This document shows positions 33,360-41,443 of a DNA stretch of 64,000 nt, piece after piece. A program made the position numbers and the translations under genes. Below the pieces are notes generated by a model. It saw only the letters and a list, made by a program, of their open reading frames with translations. It was not told the DNA's origin and did not search any database. Source of the stretch: Microbacterium profundi (GTDB lineage Bacteria; Actinomycetota; Actinomycetes; Actinomycetales; Microbacteriaceae); contig NZ_JPSY01000001.1 of assembly GCF_000763375.1 (NCBI RefSeq), forward strand, positions 496,001 to 560,000, written 5' to 3'. Within the stretch, counting starts at the first letter, position 1; the number at the start of each line of letters is the position of its first letter.

Positions 33360-34153
33360 AACCCGCGCCCTCGTTCCGCGACCGGCTCGTTGCGACCGAG
33401 CGTCCGCTCGTGGGCGCATGGATCTGCTCCGGCAGCCCGATCGCCGCCGAGATCGTCGCGGGGTCGGGACTCGACTGGACGCTGATCGACGGCGAGCACA
33501 GCCCCATCGGGCTGGAGTCGACTCTGGCGCTGCTGCAGGCCGTGGCGCCGTACCCGATCACTCCGGTCGTGCGCGTGCCGTCGGCGGATCCCACGTGGAT
33601 CAAGCAGGTCCTCGACGTCGGCGCGCAGAATCTGCTCGTACCGATGGTCAACAGCGCTGCGGATGCTGCGGCCGCTGTTGCCGCGACCCGCTATCCGCCC
33701 CGGGGCATCCGCGGGGTCGGCAGCGCGCTCGCGCGCGCCGGGCAGTTCAATCGCATCGAGGACTACCTGCAGCGCGCGCACGAGATCACCTCGCTCACGG
33801 TGCAGATCGAGACGGATGCCGCGGTGCAGAATGCGCGTGCGATCGCAGAGGTCGACGGGGTGGATGCGGTCTTCATCGGGCCGAGCGATCTCGCAGCATC
33901 CATGGGTCTGCTCGGTCAACAGGAGCATCCTGATGTCATCGCCGCCGTGGAACACACGATCGCCACTGTGCGAGATGCGGGAAAGCCCGTCGGTGTCAAC
34001 GCGTTCGCCCCGGCGACCGCCCGCCGCTACCTCGACGCCGGGGCATCCTTCGTGCTCGTCGCCGCCGATGTCTCGATCCTCGCCCGCGCGACCGAAAAGC
34101 TCGCCGCCGAGTGGATCGCCGATCAGGACAGCGACGAGCGCGCGAGCTACTGA
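33344..34153 (+). CDS. hpaI: 4-hydroxy-2-oxo-heptane-1,7-dioate aldolase
   Basis: A 269-residue class II pyruvate aldolase of the HpcH/HpaI family that splits the pathway intermediate into pyruvate and succinic semialdehyde. His52 (DGEHSP), Arg77 (VVRVPS), metal ligands Glu156 (QIETDAA) and Asp182 (IGPSDLAASMG) are all in place. The ATG at 33344 lies inside the end of hpaH, with GGAGAG upstream. It is the last gene of the catabolic operon; 111 bp separate it from the next gene. Confidence 0.94.
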   Translation: MPIHLEPAPSFRDRLVATERPLVGAWICSGSPIAAEIVAGSGLDWTLIDGEHSPIGLESTLALLQAVAPYPITPVVRVPSADPTWIKQVLDVGAQNLLVPMVNSAADAAAAVAATRYPPRGIRGVGSALARAGQFNRIEDYLQRAHEITSLTVQIETDAAVQNARAIAEVDGVDAVFIGPSDLAASMGLLGQQEHPDVIAAVEHTIATVRDAGKPVGVNAFAPATARRYLDAGASFVLVAADVSILARATEKLAAEWIADQDSDERASY

Positions 34154-34210
34154 ATCCCTCTCTCCGAGGGCTGTTCGAACTTTCTGCAATCCGATTCTGC
34201 GATGGTTCCG

Positions 34211-34237
34211 GACAACCCTCGTGGGACGAAACGTCTC
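34211..34237 (+). promoter_or_regulatory. Possible ECF-type promoter
   Basis: GACAAC (34211-34216) and CGTCTC (34232-34237), 15 bp apart, resemble the AAC ... CGT pattern of extracytoplasmic-function sigma promoters. They lie 28 bp upstream of the secreted-protein start. ACGAAAC also occurs twice nearby. The match is weak and offered only as a lead. Confidence 0.25.
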
Positions 34238-34264
34238 ACGTCACGAAACTGAAGGAGACATCTC

Positions 34265-34822
34265 ATGCGAAACAAGAATCGACTCGGATTGCTCACCACT
34301 GCTGGAGCCGGAGTCGCGGCTCTCGCGCTCACCGGGTTCGCTCTGCCTGCTACAGCCGATGATGGCTCTAGCTCGGTCGACGACTCGACGACCTCGACCG
34401 ACGTCACCGGCTCGACCGACGCGATCCAGGACATCGTCCGCGATCTGATCCTCGCCAGCGGTAATGACACCTCCACCGGCGACATCGGTCTTGACGGACC
34501 GCTCGTCGACGGGCCGGTCGTGAGTGACATCGGCAACGGGGCCATCCTGTCGGGTAACGACACCCCGGTCGCCTCCGGCAACGAAGTCTCCGGCAACGAG
34601 GTCTCCGCGCCGGTCGGCTCGGGCAACGAGGTCTCGGCACCTGTCGAGGCTCCGATCGAGGCGCCCGTCGAGGCGCCCGTTGACGCACCGGTCGGCTCGG
34701 GCAACGACACGACCGTCGACGCACCGGTCGAGACCGACAACGACACCGGCCTATCGCTGGACGACATCGGCGGCGACATCGGCGCCGACGTCGACAGCCT
34801 GGTGAGCGGTCTTCTCGACTGA
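34265..34822 (+). CDS. Secreted acidic repeat protein, unknown function
   Basis: A 185-residue protein with a clear Sec signal peptide (basic start MRNKNR, hydrophobic core, cleavage likely after FALPATA near residue 31). The mature part is low-complexity and strongly acidic: I count six SGND/SGNE units, a run of PVEAP/PIEAP/PVDAP repeats, and a C-terminal DDIGGDIGADVDSL segment. There are no cysteines, no lysines after the signal, and no wall-sorting motif. GAAGGAG precedes the ATG. The units recall calcium-binding RTX turns, but they are not spaced as nonapeptides. It is monocistronic, flanked by a candidate promoter and a strong hairpin terminator. I recognise no family. Confidence 0.8.
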   Translation: MRNKNRLGLLTTAGAGVAALALTGFALPATADDGSSSVDDSTTSTDVTGSTDAIQDIVRDLILASGNDTSTGDIGLDGPLVDGPVVSDIGNGAILSGNDTPVASGNEVSGNEVSAPVGSGNEVSAPVEAPIEAPVEAPVDAPVGSGNDTTVDAPVETDNDTGLSLDDIGGDIGADVDSLVSGLLD

Positions 34823-34837
34823 TCTCCTGCCAACCCC

Positions 34838-34873
34838 AGAGCCCGCCCGCACATTCATGTGCGGGCGGGCTCT
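34838..34873. terminator. Strong hairpin terminator
   Basis: A perfect 16-bp GC-rich stem, AGAGCCCGCCCGCACA (34838-34853) with its inverse at 34858-34873, and a TTCA loop. It lies 15 bp after the stop of the secreted-protein gene. A U-tract is lacking, as usual in actinobacteria. Confidence 0.75.
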
Positions 34874-34916
34874 GTCGTGTTCGGCAATGACCGACCGATC
34901 CAGTCCGAAGATGCGT

Positions 34917-34928
34917 GAAAGCGGTTTC
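34917..34928. promoter_or_regulatory. LacI-type operator, site 1
   Basis: GAAAGCGGTTTC, the exact reverse complement of the sites at 40158-40169 and 41380-41391. It lies 50 bp upstream of the GTG of the M24 gene and is a LacI-family dyad (GAAA/TTTC arms around a central CG). The repressor encoded at 40265-41281 is the likely binder. Confidence 0.7.
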
Positions 34929-34977
34929 TTGCGTAGTGTGGGCGGCGTCCAGTTCTTCCCGACGCAGAGGAGCCGCA

Positions 34978-36063
34978 GTGCTGAACGATTCGCTTGCTCG
35001 CGCTGAAGCTGGGTCGACGACGCCGACATCGGACCGTCCAGCGAAGCACGACCGTCTCGTTCGGATCCTCGACCGTCACGGCGCCGAATCGATCGCGCTG
35101 ACTCGGCCGGAGACCCTGTCGTGGTATTTCGACGGGGCACGAACCGGCGTGCCGTACGGCGGGCTCCCCGTCTTCTCCGCGCTGGTCCACCGTGACGGCA
35201 CGGCCCAGGTCACGGCATTGGAGAACGAGGAGGAGCGACTCGGCGCGGAAGAGATCGGCGGCGCCGAGATCCGTGCCGTCCCCTGGTATGCCGACCTCGT
35301 GGAACACGTGCCAGGAGCACTTCTCGACACGGCCGTCACGGGGGAACTGCGCCAGGCGCGCGCCGCGCTCCTGCCGGTCGAGCGGGAAAGATACCGGATG
35401 CTGGGTCAAGACGCCGCAGCGGCCATGACGCATGTCCTGCAGCGGTGCCGACCCGATATGTCGGAGTACGACCTTGCCGCTGATCTCGCGCATGCCGTAC
35501 TCTCCACGGGCGCTGAACCGTCGGTGATACTCGTCGCCGGCGCAGCGCGCGGAGGCATCCAGCATCCGCTGCCGACGTCAGCCGCCGTCGGCGACCGCGT
35601 CATGGCCGTCCTCACCGCCAGGCGCTTCGGCCTGCACGTGAGTCTCACCCGCTGGGCGCGGTTCGGAGGAGCGGAGACGACCGCGGAGATCGCACTCCGA
35701 GAGGTCGAGGCCGATGCCTTCGCGGCGACACGTCCCGGACGCGAAGTGCGCGAAGTCCTCGGCGACATCGCATCCGCCTACGTCCGACACGGCTTCGGCA
35801 CAGCCGACCGACCCGCATGGCGGCAGCATCACCAGGGCGGTCCCACCGGCTACCTCGGCAGAGACCCCAAGGCAGACCCGAGCACCACGACACTCGTCGC
35901 CGCCGGAGGAGCCTTCGCGTGGAACCCGTGGGTCCCGCACGCGAAGACCGAAGACACGGTGCTCATCGATGCAGAGGGCGTGGACGTCCTGTCCGTCGAT
36001 CCTGCCTGGCCGACCGTGCAGGTCCGCGGTCTTCCCCGCCCGATCGCCCTCGACCTCTCCTGA
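34978..36063 (+). CDS. M24 (creatinase/aminopeptidase-fold) protein lacking metal ligands
   Basis: A 361-residue protein with the creatinase N-domain (to about 150) and a pita-bread M24 domain. In active M24 enzymes two Asp, one His and two Glu hold two metals. Here the Asp positions appear replaced (VLTARRFGLHVSLTRW where the family has a D...SDxTR pattern) and one Glu becomes Asn (AFAWNP). The His (HHQGGPTGY) and the final Glu (KTEDTVLID) remain. It may be metal-independent like creatinase, or not an enzyme. GTG 34978 follows AGAGGA. It shares a LacI operator with sugar genes and lies 50 bp before a GH43-like gene, so a role in sugar-conjugate use is suggested. Confidence 0.8.
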   Translation: MLNDSLARAEAGSTTPTSDRPAKHDRLVRILDRHGAESIALTRPETLSWYFDGARTGVPYGGLPVFSALVHRDGTAQVTALENEEERLGAEEIGGAEIRAVPWYADLVEHVPGALLDTAVTGELRQARAALLPVERERYRMLGQDAAAAMTHVLQRCRPDMSEYDLAADLAHAVLSTGAEPSVILVAGAARGGIQHPLPTSAAVGDRVMAVLTARRFGLHVSLTRWARFGGAETTAEIALREVEADAFAATRPGREVREVLGDIASAYVRHGFGTADRPAWRQHHQGGPTGYLGRDPKADPSTTTLVAAGGAFAWNPWVPHAKTEDTVLIDAEGVDVLSVDPAWPTVQVRGLPRPIALDLS

Positions 36064-36113
36064 CCCCGACCGACTCTCCCTGCCGTTTCCGGCCAGCGCC
36101 CAAGGAGCTCGAC

Positions 36114-36989
36114 ATGCGCCTCGACGACATCCAGATCCGCGATCCTTTCGTCCTCACCGTCCCTGGTGAAGAGCGATCCTGGCTCTTCGGCAGCACCGAT
36201 ACGAACATCTGGAACGGTCCGGCGACAGGATTCGACACGTACTGGACGACCGACTTCGAGGAGTGGCGCGGGCCGCTGCCCGCTTTCCGGCCCACGGAGG
36301 ACTTCTGGTCGCACACCCAGTACTGGGCACCGGAGGTGCATGCGTACCGCGATGCCTTCTACATGTTCGCGACATTCACTGCCGACGGCCATCGCCGGGG
36401 CACGCAGGCCCTGCGCTCGTCGAAGCCGGAGGGTCCGTACGAGCCGTGGTCGGACGGTCCGCTGACCCCGCGCGACTGGGAATGCCTTGACGGCACTCTG
36501 CATGTCGAAGACGGCGTACCGCACCTCGTCTTCTGCCACGAGTGGAAGGACGTCGGGGACGGTGAGATCCATGCCGTGAGGCTGTCCGAAGATCTGCGCA
36601 CGACCCTCGGCGAACCCACTCTCCTCTTCCGCGCCTCCGATGCCCCCTGGGCACGATCGATACCGCGACCCGAGTTCGAGAAGGTGTACGTCACCGATGG
36701 CCCGTCCATGCACCGCACTGCCGACGGGCGCCTGTTGATGCTGTGGTCGAGCTTCGGCGAATCGGGCTACGCGATGGGCGTCGCGACGTCGGCGTCCGGC
36801 CGGATCCACGGCCCGTGGGCGCAGAGCGCGGAGGCGATCTGGCCGGCCGACGGCGGACACGGCATGATCTTCGCGGCCCCCGACGGACAGCTGTTCCTCA
36901 CGCTGCACACACCGAATCGCACGCCCGACGAGCGCGCCCGGTTCTTCCCGCTCGAGGAGACGGCGGACGGACTGCGGCTGCGGCCCTGA
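36114..36989 (+). CDS. GH43-like glycoside hydrolase
   Basis: A 291-residue five-bladed beta-propeller protein of the GH43/GH62 clan. Likely catalytic positions are Asp10 (RDPF), Asp126 (ECLDGTLHVEDG) and a Glu such as Glu143 (CHEW), with QYWAPEVHAY and DGPSMHR marking blades. There is no signal peptide, so it acts on imported oligosaccharides. AAGGAG precedes the ATG at 36114. It is co-transcribed with the M24-type protein from the operator-bearing promoter. Substrates of the clan are alpha-arabinosides or beta-xylosides; nothing here decides between them. Confidence 0.85.
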   Translation: MRLDDIQIRDPFVLTVPGEERSWLFGSTDTNIWNGPATGFDTYWTTDFEEWRGPLPAFRPTEDFWSHTQYWAPEVHAYRDAFYMFATFTADGHRRGTQALRSSKPEGPYEPWSDGPLTPRDWECLDGTLHVEDGVPHLVFCHEWKDVGDGEIHAVRLSEDLRTTLGEPTLLFRASDAPWARSIPRPEFEKVYVTDGPSMHRTADGRLLMLWSSFGESGYAMGVATSASGRIHGPWAQSAEAIWPADGGHGMIFAAPDGQLFLTLHTPNRTPDERARFFPLEETADGLRLRP

Positions 36990-37014
36990 CCCACGCGCAG
37001 AGGCCACCGCCATC

Positions 37015-38661
37015 TCAGGCGAAGACGGGACCCACGAACTCCACGGCGACCCGCTCGGCGGCCGCGCCCGCGTCGATCGCGACGCGCTCATTCGGTGAGA
37101 CGGTCAGGGCTATCGCCAGCGTCGGCAGCCTCAGCTCCCCCGCCACGGGTTGCGCTGCAAGTCCGATGACCGCTCGAACGGCACCCGTCCTGTCCGCCAC
37201 CACACGCCATCCGCGTGGAAACGAGAAGGCGAGCACACCGTCGCGGTGCACCTCGACGAGATCGTCATCGGCGACCTGCTCCCAGACGACGCCGTCGACG
37301 GTCCTGGCGTACCCCACGGCCTTCGCGGCGGCACCGTGGTCGAGCCTGGTCGGCGTCAGCCCCGAGAACCACAGATCTCGGTCCGGTCGGACGAGCACCC
37401 CGCCGTGCCGCTCCACCGCGTCGAGGAACCACAGGATCGACGGCGAGTACACCTCGGTGTAGCCCGGAGCACCCGACCATGGATCGAGGCACTGGGGGAA
37501 ACGGTCCGCGACGGCGAGTGCGGCGAGCACCGGCGACGCCGTCAGTGCGAGCTCGGCGACGTGACCGTGCCGCTCGAAGGCGTCGGGAGCGCGTAACTGG
37601 GCGAGGAAGTTCACCGGCCCGCCCCAGGAGTTGCGGGAAGCGTCATGGTCGAATCTCGGGTCATCCATCGCGACAGTCGTGAAGCCGTAATGCGAGAGGA
37701 ACTTCCGAGTGTTCATCAGATACCGGCGCAGGCTCGCAGCGAAGAACGGCTCGTCGCCGACCTCGCACGCCAGCACCCGGGCCAGCACGTCGGTCTGGAT
37801 GCGCACATGCCGATCAGAACGATCACGGTCGTAGTAGAAGCCGTCATCCTCGTCGAAGCACTGCTCATGCAGCGCGTCGAGCGACGCCTGCGCGGCATCT
37901 CGCCACGGCTGGCCGTCCTCCCCCAGTTCGTCCGCGATGAGGCCGAGGTAGGTGCGCTGGCACGCGACGTTCGCAGTGAGGTCGGGGGCCGCATACGGAA
38001 CACCCGTTGCTGCAGGGTCGTACTCGCGGGCGTCTCCGCGGAACGCACGGTCGGGTGCGAACCAGAACCGAGGAGAGAGGTCATGCCCGGTGTCGAAGGT
38101 GCAGAACGCCTCCACGGCTCCGGTGCCGCGAGTGTCGCGGTACCGCGCGAGCCACGCGTCGTACCGGACCATCACGGGATACATGGTCTGCAGCAGCGCA
38201 CGATCCCCGGTCGAGGCGAAGTGGCGCCAGACGACTCGAGCGAGCGGCGTCACGATCTGAATCTGGCTGAAGCCGGGGCCGTCCGCGGTCACCTTGTAGG
38301 GGATCATCCCGTCGTCGCGCTGGTGCTGCGCGAACAGCAGCAGCGTATCCCTGGCGAGCTGCGGCGCGAACCGTGCGAGCACCTCGACGTTGATCGTTCC
38401 GGTGCTCTCGAGCCAGGAGCCGTGGTAGACGCCGCCCTCGTTGAGCACCGGCGCGCTGCCGGCGAGGGGGCGGATGCACTGGTCGAGTTCGGCGAGCGCG
38501 GCGTGCCAGCGCTCTTCCAGCGGTCCGTCGAGGGCGACGAATCGCACAGCGGACGCCGCGAGCTCGACGCCGAGGGGAGACTCGGTGATCCCCGCTCGCA
38601 TGACCGGCTCGGCCGATCTCAGCCGTCGAAGCGCCTGTGCACGCTCTGCCTCGGTCATCAT
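37015..38661 (-). CDS. MGH1-type (alpha/alpha)6 glycoside hydrolase
   Basis: A 548-residue cytoplasmic protein with the six-hairpin glycosidase fold related to GH63/GH37 (MGH1-like). Characteristic segments are GGVYHGSWLESTGTINVEVL, DGMIPYKVTADG, FSQIQIVTPLARVVW and DDPRFDHDASRNSWGGPVNFL, the last holding probable catalytic acids. A beta-sandwich C-terminal domain follows. Two adjacent ATGs start the gene; AAGGGA suits the second (38658) slightly better. It is downstream of the binding-protein gene in the LacI regulon, separated by a large hairpin. The substrate is probably the oligosaccharide brought in by the adjacent ABC system. Confidence 0.82.
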   Translation of the reverse strand: MMTEAERAQALRRLRSAEPVMRAGITESPLGVELAASAVRFVALDGPLEERWHAALAELDQCIRPLAGSAPVLNEGGVYHGSWLESTGTINVEVLARFAPQLARDTLLLFAQHQRDDGMIPYKVTADGPGFSQIQIVTPLARVVWRHFASTGDRALLQTMYPVMVRYDAWLARYRDTRGTGAVEAFCTFDTGHDLSPRFWFAPDRAFRGDAREYDPAATGVPYAAPDLTANVACQRTYLGLIADELGEDGQPWRDAAQASLDALHEQCFDEDDGFYYDRDRSDRHVRIQTDVLARVLACEVGDEPFFAASLRRYLMNTRKFLSHYGFTTVAMDDPRFDHDASRNSWGGPVNFLAQLRAPDAFERHGHVAELALTASPVLAALAVADRFPQCLDPWSGAPGYTEVYSPSILWFLDAVERHGGVLVRPDRDLWFSGLTPTRLDHGAAAKAVGYARTVDGVVWEQVADDDLVEVHRDGVLAFSFPRGWRVVADRTGAVRAVIGLAAQPVAGELRLPTLAIALTVSPNERVAIDAGAAAERVAVEFVGPVFA

Positions 38662-38689
38662 GTCCCTTCGTCATCGGATGGTGTGCGAA

Positions 38690-38727
38690 GAGGTGCGGAC
38701 GGTGACCTCGGTCATCGTCCGCACCTC
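38690..38727. terminator. Intercistronic hairpin between binding protein and glycosidase genes
   Basis: GAGGTGCGGACG (38690-38701) pairs with CGTCCGCACCTC (38716-38727). The 14-nt loop can fold further (TGACC/GGTCA around GA), giving an almost continuous stem. It follows the binding-protein stop (38749, leftward) by about 20 nt. It probably terminates or stabilises most transcripts so that the binding protein is made in excess over the glycosidase. Confidence 0.6.
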
Positions 38728-38748
38728 CTCGCTTCGGTACCCGACCTG

Positions 38749-40065
38749 CTACTGCAGAGCCGCTCCGAGTTCGTCGACCCACTGCTGTCCCGCTTGCTCA
38801 GGCGTCGCCTTGCCGAACAGCACGTCGGATTCCATCCGCTGCGACAGCTCATTCATGATCGCACCACCGGCCGGCTGCGGAGGTGCGACGACCCCCTCCT
38901 CCAGCACGACGTCGACGTAGTCGGCCGCGATCTGTCCTGGTGCGCTCAGCAGCGGCGCGACAACGGCGAGAGTGTCGGGGTTGAACGGCACACCGCGGGT
39001 GTCGAGGATCAGCTCGGCAGCAGCCGGCTCGTTCAGGAACCAGTTCACCAGCAGCGCAGCGGCCTCTGGGTGCGGCGATGCCGCGTTGATCGCCCAGAAC
39101 GCCGACGGCAGGAGGGCGACACCCGAGGTCTTCGTCGATGTCGGAGGCAGCATCATCTGGACGTTCTCGCCTGCGGTGGCGTAGGCGCCCATGAGGTTGC
39201 TGTAGCCGAACGTGACGGCGGCCTGGCCCAGCGTGAACGGCTGCTGGTCTGGCGGCAGCTGCCAGTTGGCCGTCACCACGGACGGGTCGGGCAGGCCACC
39301 GCCATCGGCGAGCTGCTGCTCGATCTCGTACCACCCGGTGATGTCATCGGCGGAGACGTCGAGAGCACCCTCCCAGTCGTACATGCCGAGTTCGCTGACC
39401 TGACCGGCGTACGTGCCCATGATGTCCTGAATGCGCAGGTCCAGGCCGTAGATCGACTGACCCGCGGCGTTGGTGAGCCCTGCGCTGCCGATCGTGTTGG
39501 CCGCTTCGATCAGCTCGTCCCAGTCCCATCCGTCTGCGGGAACCTCGACGCCGGCCTGCTCGAAGATGTCGACGTTCACGAATGCGGCTGTCGCGTTGCC
39601 TCCTGTCGGCAACCCGTACACGGTGTCGTCGACCACTGCACTGGTCAGGGAGAACTCCGGGTACGTGCTGTAGTCGAGCTGATCGCTCACGGTCGACAGG
39701 TCGAGCAGGGCGCCGAGCTCGCCGTACTCCTGCGGCTTGGCGCCGCCGAGGGCGAAGACATCCGGAGCGGTGTCGCCACCACCCGCGAAGTCGGTCGCGA
39801 GTCGGTTGAAAAGGTCATCGGGGGCGCCGACCGGCGTCTCCACGACCGTGATGTTGGGGTACTCGGCCTCGAACAGGTCGATGACCTCGCCGAACAGGGT
39901 GGCGCGGGCGTCGTCGCCCCACCACGACATCTCAAGCTCGATCTCCTCGTCGGGGTCGAACTCGCCGCCATCGGCCTGAGGGCTGCCGGAGCAGCTGGTG
40001 AGTACGAGCGCTGTGGCGACGGCGATCGAGCCGATGGCCGCGCGGGAGCGTGTGTTACGCGTCAT
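38749..40065 (-). CDS. Sugar ABC transporter substrate-binding lipoprotein
   Basis: A 438-residue family 1 extracellular solute-binding protein. The lipobox ALVLTSC places the lipidated Cys at residue 25, so it is anchored outside the membrane. The mature part shows typical cluster motifs, LEMSWWGDDAR and the late segment PHPEAAALLVNWFLN. It should feed the two permeases on the opposite strand at 41444-43286. No ATPase is encoded, so a shared MsiK-type ATPase is likely. Its own promoter carries LacI operator site 2 (40158-40169), 93 bp upstream of the ATG. Confidence 0.93.
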   Translation of the reverse strand: MTRNTRSRAAIGSIAVATALVLTSCSGSPQADGGEFDPDEEIELEMSWWGDDARATLFGEVIDLFEAEYPNITVVETPVGAPDDLFNRLATDFAGGGDTAPDVFALGGAKPQEYGELGALLDLSTVSDQLDYSTYPEFSLTSAVVDDTVYGLPTGGNATAAFVNVDIFEQAGVEVPADGWDWDELIEAANTIGSAGLTNAAGQSIYGLDLRIQDIMGTYAGQVSELGMYDWEGALDVSADDITGWYEIEQQLADGGGLPDPSVVTANWQLPPDQQPFTLGQAAVTFGYSNLMGAYATAGENVQMMLPPTSTKTSGVALLPSAFWAINAASPHPEAAALLVNWFLNEPAAAELILDTRGVPFNPDTLAVVAPLLSAPGQIAADYVDVVLEEGVVAPPQPAGGAIMNELSQRMESDVLFGKATPEQAGQQWVDELGAALQ

Positions 40066-40157
40066 TGCGCCTCTTTCGGGTTGAGGCCGCCATCGAGGCG
40101 GCCGGTGGGTGACGGGTGTCGGTTACGGGGCCCTCATGCATCGAGGACACGGTTCGA

Positions 40158-40169
40158 GAAACCGCTTTC
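40158..40169. promoter_or_regulatory. LacI-type operator, site 2
   Basis: GAAACCGCTTTC, identical to site 3 and the inverse of site 1. It lies in the 199-bp gap between the end of the LacI gene and the binding-protein gene, 93 bp upstream of the latter's ATG. It would control the binding protein and glycosidase. Confidence 0.7.
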
Positions 40170-40264
40170 ACGTGAAGCTAGCACCGAGAGACGGACGTGT
40201 CAACGGATTCTGCGGAGACGACAACAAATCGATATCCCGCCGACGAACTGGAGTCGTGGCCGGT

Positions 40265-41281
40265 TCAATCTCCGTGGCCGGCGGGGGCTGGTCCGCTGGA
40301 ATCGCGCACCTCGACCCGTGGCTGGAACACCACGTTGTGCCCTGGCTGCTCACCGTTCATGAGCGCTCGCATCCGCTGCCAGGCGAGCACTCCGAGCTCG
40401 GAATGCGACACGGACGCCGTGGTCAGCGCCGGCGCGACGTACTGGGCGAGCGGAATGTCGTCGAACCCCGTCACGGAAATGTCCTCGGGAACGCGCATGC
40501 CGAATTCCCGCAACCCGCCGATCAGTCCGATCGCGACCAGATCGTTGAATGCGAGCGCCGCTGTCGCGCCGGTCTCGCGCACTGCCGGTGCCGCGGCCCG
40601 TCCCTCCTCTGAGCCGGCTCCCGCCGGGATGCGCTCCAACTGCACGTCCGGATGTTCACGGACGAAGTCGTCGAGGCCGCGTTCGCGATGCGCATTCGAG
40701 GCACTGCGCTCCGGTCCGTACACGTATGCCAGCGACCGGTGCCCGAGGTCGTGAAGGTGCTGCGCGAGTGCGGCGATCCCCGCGCGATAGTCGATGGCCA
40801 GAGACGGCGCCGCGATCTGAGGCACGCTCCGGTTGATGAGCACGAGCGGGTGGAGCTGCGCGGCGAGCGCCGCGAGTTCTTCCTCGGGCATTCGCGGCGC
40901 GCACAGCACGATCGCGTCGGTGCGACGTCGGATCTCCACGGAGAGCGGCCCCTCCTCGGAGGGCGTCTCCCCCGAATCCGCGACCAGCACGCGATAGCCG
41001 TCCAGCGCGGCGGTCTTGCTGAGCCCGGCCAGCACCGATTGGAACGCCGGATTCGCAAGATCGGGCACGACGAAGGCGATCGCATGCGTGCGCCCGAGTG
41101 CCAGGCTGCGGGCCAGCGGGCTGGGCGCGTACTCGAGCTCGCGCGCCGCCTCGCGCACCCGCTCGGCGACCTCGGGCTCGCCGCCGAAGCGTCCGTTCAT
41201 CACCCGCGACACCGTCGCAGGCGAAACGCCTGCGCTCCGCGCCACATCGGCGATCGTGACACTCCCGCGGTGTGCGGTCAT
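40265..41281 (-). CDS. LacI-family repressor of the sugar-acid regulon
   Basis: A 338-residue LacI/GalR regulator. The N-terminal helix-turn-helix is VTIADVARSAGVSPATVSRVMNG, with the hinge SPLARSLA near residue 57 that inserts in the minor groove at a central CG. The periplasmic-binding-like ligand domain ends with DISVTGFDDIPLAQYVAPALTT. Three copies of GAAACCGCTTTC flank the genes around it. Its own start is 98 bp from site 3, so autoregulation is possible. The effector is probably a uronate, aldarate or derived oligosaccharide, by context only. Confidence 0.93.
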   Translation of the reverse strand: MTAHRGSVTIADVARSAGVSPATVSRVMNGRFGGEPEVAERVREAARELEYAPSPLARSLALGRTHAIAFVVPDLANPAFQSVLAGLSKTAALDGYRVLVADSGETPSEEGPLSVEIRRRTDAIVLCAPRMPEEELAALAAQLHPLVLINRSVPQIAAPSLAIDYRAGIAALAQHLHDLGHRSLAYVYGPERSASNAHRERGLDDFVREHPDVQLERIPAGAGSEEGRAAAPAVRETGATAALAFNDLVAIGLIGGLREFGMRVPEDISVTGFDDIPLAQYVAPALTTASVSHSELGVLAWQRMRALMNGEQPGHNVVFQPRVEVRDSSGPAPAGHGD

Positions 41282-41379
41282 CGCCTTCCCTCCCGGCCGA
41301 GCGCGCGCCCGATCAGTGCCACCATACCGGCGCCGGCTTGACTAATCGTCGCGGACACGTCAATAATCGGATCATTCGT

Positions 41380-41391
41380 GAAACCGCTTTC
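41380..41391. promoter_or_regulatory. LacI-type operator, site 3
   Basis: GAAACCGCTTTC, preceded by CGT and followed by TCC, 52 bp upstream of the GTG of the first permease gene and 98 bp from the LacI start. It would control the rightward transport and catabolic operon (41444-49039). Confidence 0.7.
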
Positions 41392-41443
41392 TCCATCCGG
41401 ATCGAATCCTGGTCGAGAGCGAGAGATCTGACAAGGAGGTCAC

